Of a DNA stretch of 64,000 nt, positions 34,673 through 42,259 are shown in pieces (within the stretch, counting starts at the first letter, position 1; each line of letters starts with the position of its first letter). The stretch is from Azospirillum sp. TSH58. Its GTDB lineage: Bacteria; Pseudomonadota; Alphaproteobacteria; Azospirillales; Azospirillaceae. A model generated the notes under the pieces. It was not told the origin of the DNA and searched no databases. It saw nothing but the letters and a program-made list of their open reading frames with translations. The DNA lies in the NCBI RefSeq assembly GCF_003119115.1, contig NZ_CP022364.1, forward strand, positions 2,370,001-2,434,000, in the 5' to 3' direction. The position numbers and the translations under genes were made by a program.

Positions 34673-36037
34673 ATGTCCGCACCTCCGCAGACGCGTGGTG
34701 AACCGATCACCGACCGCCGCCAACTGGCGGCCTATCTGGAATCCGGCAGCAAACCCGCCGACCAGTGGCGCATCGGGACCGAACACGAGAAATTCGCCTA
34801 CCGCGTCTCCGACCACCGACCGCTGCCCTACGAGGGGCCGGATGGGATCGGCGAACTGCTGACCCGCCTGCAGCGCTTCGGCTGGGACCCGGTGGAGGAA
34901 AAGGGCAACCTCATCGCCCTGACCCAGGGCATGGCGAACATCACGCTGGAGCCGGGCGGGCAGGTGGAACTGTCCGGCGCCCCGCTGGAGACCCTGCACC
35001 AGACCTGCGCCGAGGTGCACCGCCACCTCGATCAGGTGAAGGAGATCGGTGGCGAGCTGGGCATCGCCATGATGGGCCTCGGTTTCCAGCCGAAGTGGCG
35101 GCGCGACGAGATCCCCTGGATGCCCAAGGGCCGCTACAGGATCATGGGCGACTACATGCCCAAGCGCGGCAATCTCGGCCTGGACATGATGATGCGCACC
35201 TGCACCGTGCAGGTGAACCTGGACTTCGCGTCGGAAGCCGACATGGTGAAGAAGTTCCGGGTCAGCCTGGCGCTTCAGCCCATCGCCACGGCGCTGTTCG
35301 CCAACTCGCCCTTCACCGAGGGCAAGCCGAACGGCTTCCAGAGCTTCCGCAGCCACATCTGGACCGACACCGACCCCGACCGCACCGGCGACCTGCCCTT
35401 CGTGTTCGAGGACGGCTTCGGGTTCGAGCGGTACGTGGACTACCTGCTCGACGTGCCGATGTACTTCGTCTACCGCGACGGCACGTACATCGACGCCTCC
35501 GGCCAGTCCTTCCGCGACTTCATGCAGGGCCGCCTGCCGGCTCTGCCGGGCGAGGTCCCGCTGATCACCGACTGGGCCGACCACATGACCACCTCCTTCC
35601 CCGAGGTGCGTCTGAAGAAGTATTTGGAGATGCGCGGCGCCGACGGCGGCCCGTGGCGGCGCCTGTGCGCCCTGCCGGCGCTGTGGGTCGGGCTGCTCTA
35701 CGACAGCCAGGCGCTCGACGCCGCCTGGGACCTCGTGAAGGGTTGGACGACGGAGGAGCGCGCCCACCTGCGCGCCGAGGTGCCGCGCCACGCCCTGCGC
35801 ACCCCCTTCCGCGGCCGCACGGTGCGGGAGGTCGCGCTGGAGGTGCTGGAGATCGCCCGCGGCGGTCTGACTCGCCGCGCCCGCAACGACAACTGGGGCG
35901 ACGACGAGGCGCATTTCCTGAACACGCTGCTCGACATCGCCGAGTCCGGCCAGACCCCCGCCGACGAGCTTCTGGCGAAGTTCAACGGTCCCTGGGGCGG
36001 CAGCGTCGACCCGGTGTTCAAGGAATACGCGTACTGA
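34673..36037 (+). CDS. gshA: Glutamate--cysteine ligase (plant/alphaproteobacterial type)
   Basis: 454 residues from the ATG at 34673 with GGGAG upstream; a TTG six codons earlier is unlikely. Catalyses the first step of glutathione synthesis. Family marks: [14 protein letters not shown] (ATP-grasp-like glutamate site), [60 protein letters not shown] and [20 protein letters not shown]. This is the group shared by plants and alphaproteobacteria, unrelated in sequence to E. coli GshA. It is followed by a palindromic repeat, 36046-36172. Confidence 0.95.
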   Translation: MSAPPQTRGEPITDRRQLAAYLESGSKPADQWRIGTEHEKFAYRVSDHRPLPYEGPDGIGELLTRLQRFGWDPVEEKGNLIALTQGMANITLEPGGQVELSGAPLETLHQTCAEVHRHLDQVKEIGGELGIAMMGLGFQPKWRRDEIPWMPKGRYRIMGDYMPKRGNLGLDMMMRTCTVQVNLDFASEADMVKKFRVSLALQPIATALFANSPFTEGKPNGFQSFRSHIWTDTDPDRTGDLPFVFEDGFGFERYVDYLLDVPMYFVYRDGTYIDASGQSFRDFMQGRLPALPGEVPLITDWADHMTTSFPEVRLKKYLEMRGADGGPWRRLCALPALWVGLLYDSQALDAAWDLVKGWTTEERAHLRAEVPRHALRTPFRGRTVREVALEVLEIARGGLTRRARNDNWGDDEAHFLNTLLDIAESGQTPADELLAKFNGPWGGSVDPVFKEYAY

Positions 36038-36045
36038 GAATGAAG

Positions 36046-36172
36046 CCCTCTCCCCTCTGGGGAGAGGGTTGGGTGAGGGGGCGTGAGGCCCGGTAGGGCG
36101 GAAGATACTCGTTGAACTTGGCGCGCCTCCGGCGCCCCCCTCATCCTAACCTTCTCCCCAGGGGGGAGAAGG
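36046..36172. repeat. Composite palindromic repeat between gshA and the aminotransferase
   Basis: Two hairpins, CCCTCTCCCC/GGGGAGAGGG (36046-36068) and CCTTCTCCCC/GGGGAGAAGG (36150-36172), flank a 75-base centre. The outer parts are themselves rough reverse complements (GGTTGGGTGAGGGGGC against GCCCCCCTCATCCTAACC). It sits between two converging genes and could serve as a bidirectional terminator. It resembles, but is not the same as, the repeats at 54125 and 59383. Confidence 0.75.
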
Positions 36173-36184
36173 GATAGGGCTAAC

Positions 36185-37339
36185 CTACCTCTTCCAGGCG
36201 ATGAGCCGCCGCGCCGCCTCGGCGATGGTTTCCTCCGAGCCGGCGAAGCTGAAGCGCACGAAGCGGAGGCCGCGGGCCGGGTCGAAGTCGACGCCGGGGG
36301 TGCAGGCGATGCCCGTCTCGGCCAGGATGCGCTTGCAGAAGGCCTCGCTGTCGTCGGTCATCTCCGTCACGTCGGCGTAGATGTAGAAGGCGCCGTCCGC
36401 CGGAGCCAGCTTGTCGAACCCGGCCTTCGGCAGTTCCCTCAGCAGCAGGTCGCGGTTGCGGGCGTAGCGGGCGACATGGCCGTCCAGCTCCTCGGTGCAG
36501 CTGAACGCCGCCACCGCGGCGGCCTGCGACAGGCTGGGGGCCGAGATGAACAGGTTCTGGGCGAGGCATTCGACCGAGCGGATCAGGTCGTCCGGCACGA
36601 TCATCCAGCCCAGCCGCCAGCCGGTCATCGAGAAGTATTTGGAGAAGCTGTTCACCACCAGCGCGCTCTCGCTGACCTCGGCGGCGGTGACGGCCTCCGG
36701 CCCGTAGGTCAGGCCGTGGTAGATCTCGTCGGAGACGAGGCGCACGCCCTTGGCGTCGCACCAGTTGGCGAGCGCGGTCAGCTCCTCCCGGCTCAGCATC
36801 GTGCCGGTCGGGTTGGCCGGGCTGGCGACGATCAACCCCTGGATGGGCGGATCGAGCTGTTCCAGCAGTTCGATGGTCGGCTGGAACCGGTGCTCCGGCC
36901 CGGTCGGCAGCTCCACCGGCTCCACCCCGATCGCGGTCAGGGTGTGGCGGTAAGCCGGGTAGCTGGGCGAGGCCATGGCCACCCGGTCGCCCGGATCGAA
37001 GGCCGCCAGGAAGCCGAGCTGGAAGGCCCCGGACGAGCCGGTGGTGACCACCACGCGCCGCTCCGGCACCTCGATCCCGTAGCGGTCGCGGTACCAGCCG
37101 GCGATGGCCGCCCGCAGCGCCGGGATGCCCAGCGCTCCGGTGTAGCCCAGCACGTCGGCGTCGAGCATGCGGTGGGCGGCCTCCAGCACGCCCTTCGGCG
37201 CGCCGGTCGAGGGCTGCCCGACCTCCATGTGCAGGACCTCCAGGCCGGCGGCTTCCCGCTCGGCGGCGGCGCGCATCACTTCCATGACGAAGAAGGGCGG
37301 GATGGCGCCCCGTTTGGAGACTTTGGGTGCTTTGCTCAT
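36185..37339 (-). CDS. Class I/II PLP-dependent aminotransferase
   Basis: 384 residues, fold type I. The Schiff-base lysine is in NSFSKYFSMTGWRLGW (about residue 240). Also seen are LHMEVGQPSTGAPKGVLEAA (N-terminal helix), TTGSSGAFQLGFLAAF (phosphate-binding turn), VASPANPTGTMLSREEL (Asn contacting PLP), and RFVRFSFAGSEE, whose Arg usually binds the substrate carboxylate. The donor and acceptor amino acids cannot be named from sequence alone. It lies 19 bases downstream of the gamma-glutamyltransferase-like gene on the same strand. Confidence 0.9.
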   Translation of the reverse strand: MSKAPKVSKRGAIPPFFVMEVMRAAAEREAAGLEVLHMEVGQPSTGAPKGVLEAAHRMLDADVLGYTGALGIPALRAAIAGWYRDRYGIEVPERRVVVTTGSSGAFQLGFLAAFDPGDRVAMASPSYPAYRHTLTAIGVEPVELPTGPEHRFQPTIELLEQLDPPIQGLIVASPANPTGTMLSREELTALANWCDAKGVRLVSDEIYHGLTYGPEAVTAAEVSESALVVNSFSKYFSMTGWRLGWMIVPDDLIRSVECLAQNLFISAPSLSQAAAVAAFSCTEELDGHVARYARNRDLLLRELPKAGFDKLAPADGAFYIYADVTEMTDDSEAFCKRILAETGIACTPGVDFDPARGLRFVRFSFAGSEETIAEAARRLIAWKR

Positions 37340-37358
37340 GATTCCAGACTTTTGTGCG

Positions 37359-38693
37359 TCAACGCTCGGTTTCGACCAGGATGCCCAGGGCGTGGGCGCG
37401 CGGGTCGGCGGCGACCTGGCATTCCTTCCAGCCGCTCTCCATCGAGGTCTGGCAGGTGACGAAGGTGGCGCGGCCCGGTCCGGCCGTGGCGCGGCTGACC
37501 CGGATGGCGGCGCCCGGTTCCTTGTCGAGCGCGGCGGGCAGGGCGGCGGTCAGCAGGGCGGCGGGAGCGGCGGCGGGGCCGTCGTTGCCGGCGGCGCTGG
37601 CCGCCCCGGCGAACTGGGTGCGTCCGACGATGGCGTTGGTCAGCAGGCCCGGCGCGCCGAAGCCGGCGCCGTCCACCCCGCGGGCGGCCAGCAGGCCGGT
37701 GCCCGGCACCATGCGGCCGGCCCCGAAGGGCGCCCCCATCGTGAAGGAGCAGGCGACCCCGTTCTCCTCATGGTCGATCACGACGAGGCCGGCGCCGGGC
37801 GCGGAAGCGCCGTTGCCGGTGGCGCCCAGCGCCTGGGCCACGCGGGCCGCGCGCTGGTCGGACGGCAGGTCGGCGGCGGCGTTCCAGGCGGCGGTCAGGG
37901 CGGCGCCGTTGCTGGTCTCGGGAAGCTGGGCGAAATGCATCGAGACGATGCCCAGCGGAATCGCCGCGGTGCCGGTCCAGCGCGGCTGGAAGCCGCGGAC
38001 GGCCGCGGGGTCGATGGCGGCGGCCTGGGCCACGGCACCGCCCAGCGGCCCGCCATACATCGCGGCGATGCCGCTGCGGCGCACCTGCGACAGGGTGGCG
38101 GCCAGCTCCGGCTGGCTCAGCGGCGCGCCTTCGGCGAGCGGAGCGCCGGTCGGCAGGAAGACGCGGCGCGCCTCCGGATCGGCGGACAGGCGGGCGCCGG
38201 AGTCGGCGAGGTCGCGGGCCAGCGCCCGGCTGACCGGGGTGGAGCGGGCGAGCTGCTCCGCCGGGACCACGGCCTGCTCCCAGCGCATCGCCCCCGTGGC
38301 GGCCTGGAGCGCGTAGACGCCGCGCAGGAAGCCGGGCAGGGCGGCCCCGCCGGTACCGGTGGATCGGGGCAGGAAGTCGAGCGTGCGGGTTTCCTTCTTC
38401 GCGGCGTCGAACACCACGCAGACGCCGCCGCCGGTCATCCCGACGCGCGACGGCAGGGTGACGGCCATCGCCATCGCCATGGCGGCGGCGGCGTCGCCGG
38501 CCTTGCCGCCCTGGGCGATGATGTCGCGCCCGATCTCCGCCGCGCGCGGCTCGTCGGCCGCGACGAAGCTCTGGGCGGGGGCGCCCGTGCGGTATTTCGT
38601 GTTGACGCAACCGCCGACGAGCGATGCGGCTATGGCAATCGCGCCCAACCCTTGCCAGATTCGGCGGGTGGAATGGGGCGCCCGGACCGGCAT
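37359..38693 (-). CDS. Gamma-glutamyltransferase-like lipoprotein, catalytic Thr not found
   Basis: 444 residues from the ATG at 38693, shorter than the usual 550-600. The N-terminus (IWQGLGAIAIAASLVGGC) is a lipoprotein signal with a lipobox Cys at about residue 27. The Ntn-hydrolase body resembles GGT: AADEPRAAEIGRDIIAQGGK, AGDAAAAMAMAMAVTLPSRV, GMTGGGVCVVFDAAKKETRT, and GAPFGAGRMVPGTGLLAARG. Where GGT has the self-processing T-H-(F/L)-S-V-(V/A)-D, this protein reads APGAGLVVID, with no Thr. It may be a non-processing relative with another role. It is divergent from the M48 protease, 43 bases apart. Confidence 0.75.
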   Translation of the reverse strand: MPVRAPHSTRRIWQGLGAIAIAASLVGGCVNTKYRTGAPAQSFVAADEPRAAEIGRDIIAQGGKAGDAAAAMAMAMAVTLPSRVGMTGGGVCVVFDAAKKETRTLDFLPRSTGTGGAALPGFLRGVYALQAATGAMRWEQAVVPAEQLARSTPVSRALARDLADSGARLSADPEARRVFLPTGAPLAEGAPLSQPELAATLSQVRRSGIAAMYGGPLGGAVAQAAAIDPAAVRGFQPRWTGTAAIPLGIVSMHFAQLPETSNGAALTAAWNAAADLPSDQRAARVAQALGATGNGASAPGAGLVVIDHEENGVACSFTMGAPFGAGRMVPGTGLLAARGVDGAGFGAPGLLTNAIVGRTQFAGAASAAGNDGPAAAPAALLTAALPAALDKEPGAAIRVSRATAGPGRATFVTCQTSMESGWKECQVAADPRAHALGILVETER

Positions 38694-38736
38694 CTTGACC
38701 GGCTGCCCGGTGCCCCGGTGTGCGGAGGAAGAAACG

Positions 38737-40089
38737 GTGCGCAAGCCCAGCAGGCTGGTTTCGGTCATCGCCATGTTTGCCGTGATGGTTCTGTCGTGGT
38801 CGCCGCCCGCGGGCGCGCAGCGGCGCCAGGAGATGCAATTCCTGAGCGACGCCGAGACGGAACATATCATCCGCGACATGGCGCGGCCAATCTTCCAGGC
38901 CGCCGGCATCGATCCGGACGCCGTGAACATCGTCCTGGTCAACGACAACACCATGAACGCCTTCGTCGCGGGCGGGCAGAACATCTTCCTGCACACCGGC
39001 CTGCTGCTGGGGCTGGAGGACGCCGGGCAGCTCATCGGCGTGATCGCCCACGAAACCGGCCACATCGCCGGCGGCCATCTGGTCCGCGGGTCGGAGGCGA
39101 TGGAGAACGCCTTCCTGTCCTCGCTGATCGGCATGGGCATCGGCATCGTCGGCGGCATCGCCGCGGGCAACGCCGGGGCCGGTGCTGCGGGCGTCATGCT
39201 GGGCCAGCATCTGGCGGAGCGCAATTTCCTGTCCTTCTCGCGCAGCCAGGAATCCTCGGCCGATCAGGCGGGCCTGTCCTACATGGAGCAGTCCGGCATC
39301 TCGGCGGAGGGGCTGGTCACCTTCCTGGAGAAGCTGGGCGCCGCCGACGATCCGCTGCTGGTGGACCGCGACGCCGGCTACCGCCGCACCCACCCGCTGA
39401 CCCGCGAGCGCATCGAGACGGTGCGCAACTTCGTGGAGCGGTCGCGCGTCGGCAAGAAGCCGGTTCCCACGCAATGGAACGAGGAGTTCCGGCGCATCCA
39501 GGCCAAGCTCTACGCCTACCTCGACCCCAACGGGGCGCTGCGCCGCTACAAGGCGGACGACCCGTCCTTCGTGGCGCGCTACGGCCGGGCCTACGCCTAT
39601 TTCCGGCGCGGCGAGGTCCGGCAGGCCCTGCCGCTGGTCGACGGGCTGATCGCCCAGGAGCCGAAGAACGCCTTCCTCTACGAGATGAAGGGTGACCTGA
39701 TGCTGCAGAACGGTCGGGCGGTGGACGCCGCCGCCCCCTACCGCAAGGCGATCGAGCTGGAGCCGGACGCCGGCAGCATCCGCGTCTCGCTGGCCCACTC
39801 CCTGATGGAACAGAACGACAGCCGGCTGGCCGACGAGGCGCTGCGCAACCTTCAGGTCGCCTCCAAGACGCAGGCCCAATCCGCCTTCCTGTGGCGGCTG
39901 ATGGCCCAGGCCTGGAGCATGAAGGGCAACGCCGGCATGGTCGCCTACGCCACCGCCGAGGAGGCCTTCGCCCGCGGCGACAAGCCGATGGCCCGCTTCC
40001 AGGCGGAGCGGGCGGAGAAGCTGCTGCCCGCCGGCTCCCCCGGCTGGCTGCGCGCCCAGGACATCCGCGGGCAGGCGGGCGGCAAGTGA
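38737..40089 (+). CDS. M48 metalloprotease with TPR repeats (BepA-like)
   Basis: 450 residues from a GTG with GGAGGA eight bases upstream. Signal peptide VSVIAMFAVMVLSWSPPAGA. The zinc site is IAHETGHIAGGH (HExxH), with the third ligand in SQESSADQAGLSYM. A hydrophobic GMGIGIVGGIAAGNAGAGAA stretch follows the active site. The C-terminal half carries TPR repeats (GRAYAYFRRGEVRQALPLVD, MKGDLMLQNGRAVDAAAPYR, ALRNLQVASKTQAQSAFLWR). This is the architecture of BepA/YfgC, a periplasmic protease and chaperone for outer-membrane proteins, a role inferred here from homology. Confidence 0.92.
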   Translation: MRKPSRLVSVIAMFAVMVLSWSPPAGAQRRQEMQFLSDAETEHIIRDMARPIFQAAGIDPDAVNIVLVNDNTMNAFVAGGQNIFLHTGLLLGLEDAGQLIGVIAHETGHIAGGHLVRGSEAMENAFLSSLIGMGIGIVGGIAAGNAGAGAAGVMLGQHLAERNFLSFSRSQESSADQAGLSYMEQSGISAEGLVTFLEKLGAADDPLLVDRDAGYRRTHPLTRERIETVRNFVERSRVGKKPVPTQWNEEFRRIQAKLYAYLDPNGALRRYKADDPSFVARYGRAYAYFRRGEVRQALPLVDGLIAQEPKNAFLYEMKGDLMLQNGRAVDAAAPYRKAIELEPDAGSIRVSLAHSLMEQNDSRLADEALRNLQVASKTQAQSAFLWRLMAQAWSMKGNAGMVAYATAEEAFARGDKPMARFQAERAEKLLPAGSPGWLRAQDIRGQAGGK

Positions 40090-40211
40090 GGCTCCCCCCT
40101 TCGGGCGGCGCACAGCCGTCTTGCCTGACCCCGCCATCCCGGTCCACAGTACCGCCCCGACTCGCATCTCTTCGATCCGCTTCGGCCAAACGCCACACGA
40201 GAGAGTTCGTC

Positions 40212-40967
40212 ATGACCCGCTTCCGCCCCGCCGCCCTGGCGCTCGCCGCCGCGCTGGCCCTTCCGACGGGGCTGCTGGCCCCCGCCCTCCAGGCGCAGAG
40301 CCCGATGGACGACGCGCAGCGCAAGGCCGTCGAGGAGGTCGTGCGCGACTACATCCTGAAGAACCCGGAGATCATCCTGGAGGCCGTGGACTCGCTCCAG
40401 AAGCGCCAGAAGATGGCCGAGGAGCAGAAGGCCAAGGCGGCGCTGGCCGACAACAAGGCGGCGCTGTTCCAGAACCCCGCCGATCCGGTCGCCGGCAACC
40501 CCAAGGGCGACGTGACGGTGGTCGAGTTCTTCGATTACCAGTGCGGCTACTGCAAGGCCGTGCAGGCCGACACCGAGCGCCTGATCAAGGACGACGGCAA
40601 GCTGCGCTTCGTCTTCAAGGAGTTCCCGATCCTCAGCCCGGCCTCGCTGACCGCGGCCAAGGCGGCGCTGGCGTCGCGCGGACAGGGCAAGTATCTGGAA
40701 TTCCACAACGCCCTGATGGCCCACCGCGGCCAGCTCGACGACGACGTGATCCAGCGGCTGGCCAAGTCGGTCGGGCTGGACACCGACAAGCTGAAGAAGG
40801 ACATGAACAGCCCCGAGGTGCTGAAGGTCATCGCCGCCAACCAGGCGCTGGCCGAGGAGCTGGGCATCCGCGGCACCCCGGCCTTCGTCATCGGCGACGA
40901 GCTGGTTCCCGGCGCCATCAAGCTGGACCAGATGAAGGACCTCGTTGCCGCGGCCCGCAAGGGTTGA
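40212..40967 (+). CDS. DsbA-family periplasmic thiol oxidoreductase
   Basis: 251 residues with a signal peptide (FRPAALALAAALALPTGLLA and on). A charged helix (KRQKMAEEQKAKAALADNKA) precedes the thioredoxin fold. The active site is FDYQCGYCK (CXXC = CGYC), and the cis-Pro loop is IRGTPAFVIGDELVPG. The helical insertion is typical of DsbA/DsbG-like COG1651 proteins. It may oxidise or isomerise disulfides in exported proteins. It lies 20 bases before the HAD phosphatase. Confidence 0.9.
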   Translation: MTRFRPAALALAAALALPTGLLAPALQAQSPMDDAQRKAVEEVVRDYILKNPEIILEAVDSLQKRQKMAEEQKAKAALADNKAALFQNPADPVAGNPKGDVTVVEFFDYQCGYCKAVQADTERLIKDDGKLRFVFKEFPILSPASLTAAKAALASRGQGKYLEFHNALMAHRGQLDDDVIQRLAKSVGLDTDKLKKDMNSPEVLKVIAANQALAEELGIRGTPAFVIGDELVPGAIKLDQMKDLVAAARKG

Positions 40968-40987
40968 GGGCGGGACGGGAATTGACG

Positions 40988-41599
40988 ATGACCAAGCCAA
41001 CCACCGTCGTCTTCGACATCGGCCAGGTGCTCATCGAATGGGACCCGCGGCATCTCTACCGCGAGCTGTTCGACGGGTACGAGGACCTGATGGAGGACTT
41101 CCTCGACACCGTCTGCAGCCCCGCCTGGAATCTGGAGCAGGACCGCGGCCGTCCTTGGGACGAGGCGGTCGCCGTCCTGGCCGCCGAGTTCCCCGACTGC
41201 CGCGAGCTGATCCGCGCCTATCACGAGCGGTGGGAGGAGATGGTGCCCGGCCCCATGGCCGGGACCCCGGACATCCTGATGGAGTTGAAGGAGCGCGGGA
41301 CGCCGCTCTACTCCATCACCAACTTCTCGTCGGAGAAGTTCGCGCTGACCCGCAGGCGCTTCGATTTCCTGAACGTCTTCGACGGGATCATCGTGTCCGG
41401 CGACGAAAGGCTGGTGAAGCCGGACCCGGCGATCTTCCGGCTCCTGCTCGACCGCTACGGCCTGCAGGCGGCGGACTGCTGTTTCATCGACGACAGCCCG
41501 GCCAACGTCGAGGCCGCCCGCGCCATCGGCATGACGGCGCACCGTTTCTCCGGCGCCGCCAGCCTGCGCGCCGAACTGGAGGAGCTGGGGCTTCTGTAG
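40988..41599 (+). CDS. HAD-family phosphatase
   Basis: 203 residues. Motif I is VFDIGQVLIEWD: the nucleophile Asp is present, and the usual second Asp position is Gly, as in many HAD-IA members. Motif II is SITNFS, the Lys of motif III is in ERLVKPDPAIFRLLL, and motif IV is CFIDDSPANVEAAR. A helical cap lies between motifs I and II. The substrate cannot be predicted. It overlaps no other gene and ends 12 bases before the converging greB stop. Confidence 0.88.
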   Translation: MTKPTTVVFDIGQVLIEWDPRHLYRELFDGYEDLMEDFLDTVCSPAWNLEQDRGRPWDEAVAVLAAEFPDCRELIRAYHERWEEMVPGPMAGTPDILMELKERGTPLYSITNFSSEKFALTRRRFDFLNVFDGIIVSGDERLVKPDPAIFRLLLDRYGLQAADCCFIDDSPANVEAARAIGMTAHRFSGAASLRAELEELGLL

Positions 41600-41611
41600 C
41601 CCCAGCCTTCC

Positions 41612-42175
41612 TTACGCCGCGTCGCCCGGATAGCGGATGGCGACGACCTCGATCTGCTCCAGCCCGGCGGGGGTGCGCAGGTCCACCACGTCGCCCTCCT
41701 GCGCCTTCAGCAGGGCGCGCGCGATCGGCGAAATCCAGCTCACATGGGCGCGGTCCATGTCGACCTCGTCGGCGCCGACGATGGTGACGGTGTTCTCCGT
41801 CCCGTCTTCCCGCGCGTAGGTGACGGTGGCGCCGAAGAACACGCGGTCGCGGTTCTTCTGGAGCGTGGGATCGACCACCTCCGCCGACTCCAGGCGCTTG
41901 GTCAGGAAGCGGATGCGCCGGTCGATCTCGCGCAGGCGCTTCTTGCCGTAGATGTAGTCGCCGTTCTCCGAGCGGTCGCCGTTGCCGGCGGCCCAGGACA
42001 CCACCTCGACCACCTTCGGGCGCTCGACGCGCAGCAGCGAGCGCAGCTCCTCCTGCATGCGCTGGAAGCCTTCGGGCGTCATGTAGTTCTTCACGCCCTT
42101 GGGCAAGGGCTTGGGATCGTCGGCCTCGTCGTCGTCGCCGGCGGAATCGTTCTCCCGGGTGAAGGCCTTGCTCAT
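41612..42175 (-). CDS. greB: GreB-like transcription elongation factor
   Basis: 187 residues, longer than the usual 158-165 because of an N-terminal extension (MSKAFTRENDSAGDDDEADD). The coiled coil (GFQRMQEELRSLLRVERPKV, then NGDRSENGDYIYGKKRLREI and DRRIRFLTKRLESAEVVDPT) reaches into RNA polymerase to stimulate transcript cleavage. The acidic tip residues DRSENGDY are present. The C-terminal FKBP-like domain has VFFGATVTYAREDGTENTVT and WISPIARALLKAQEGDVVDL. The KRLREIDRRIRFLTKRLE block is closer to GreB than to GreA. Confidence 0.93.
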   Translation of the reverse strand: MSKAFTRENDSAGDDDEADDPKPLPKGVKNYMTPEGFQRMQEELRSLLRVERPKVVEVVSWAAGNGDRSENGDYIYGKKRLREIDRRIRFLTKRLESAEVVDPTLQKNRDRVFFGATVTYAREDGTENTVTIVGADEVDMDRAHVSWISPIARALLKAQEGDVVDLRTPAGLEQIEVVAIRYPGDAA

Positions 42176-42205
42176 GGTCGGGACCCTTCGCGGTTCGCAG
42201 GAAAA

Positions 42206-42233
42206 GGAAAAGGCGCCGCGAGGCGCCTTTTCC
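42206..42233 (-). terminator. Rho-independent terminator after rne
   Basis: GGAAAAGGCGCC (42206-42217) and GGCGCCTTTTCC (42222-42233) form a perfect 12-base stem with a GCGA loop, 27 bases after the rne stop on the minus strand and before the greB start. Confidence 0.8.
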
Positions 42234-42259
42234 AGTCTTTACGGCGATGAAGCGCGCGT

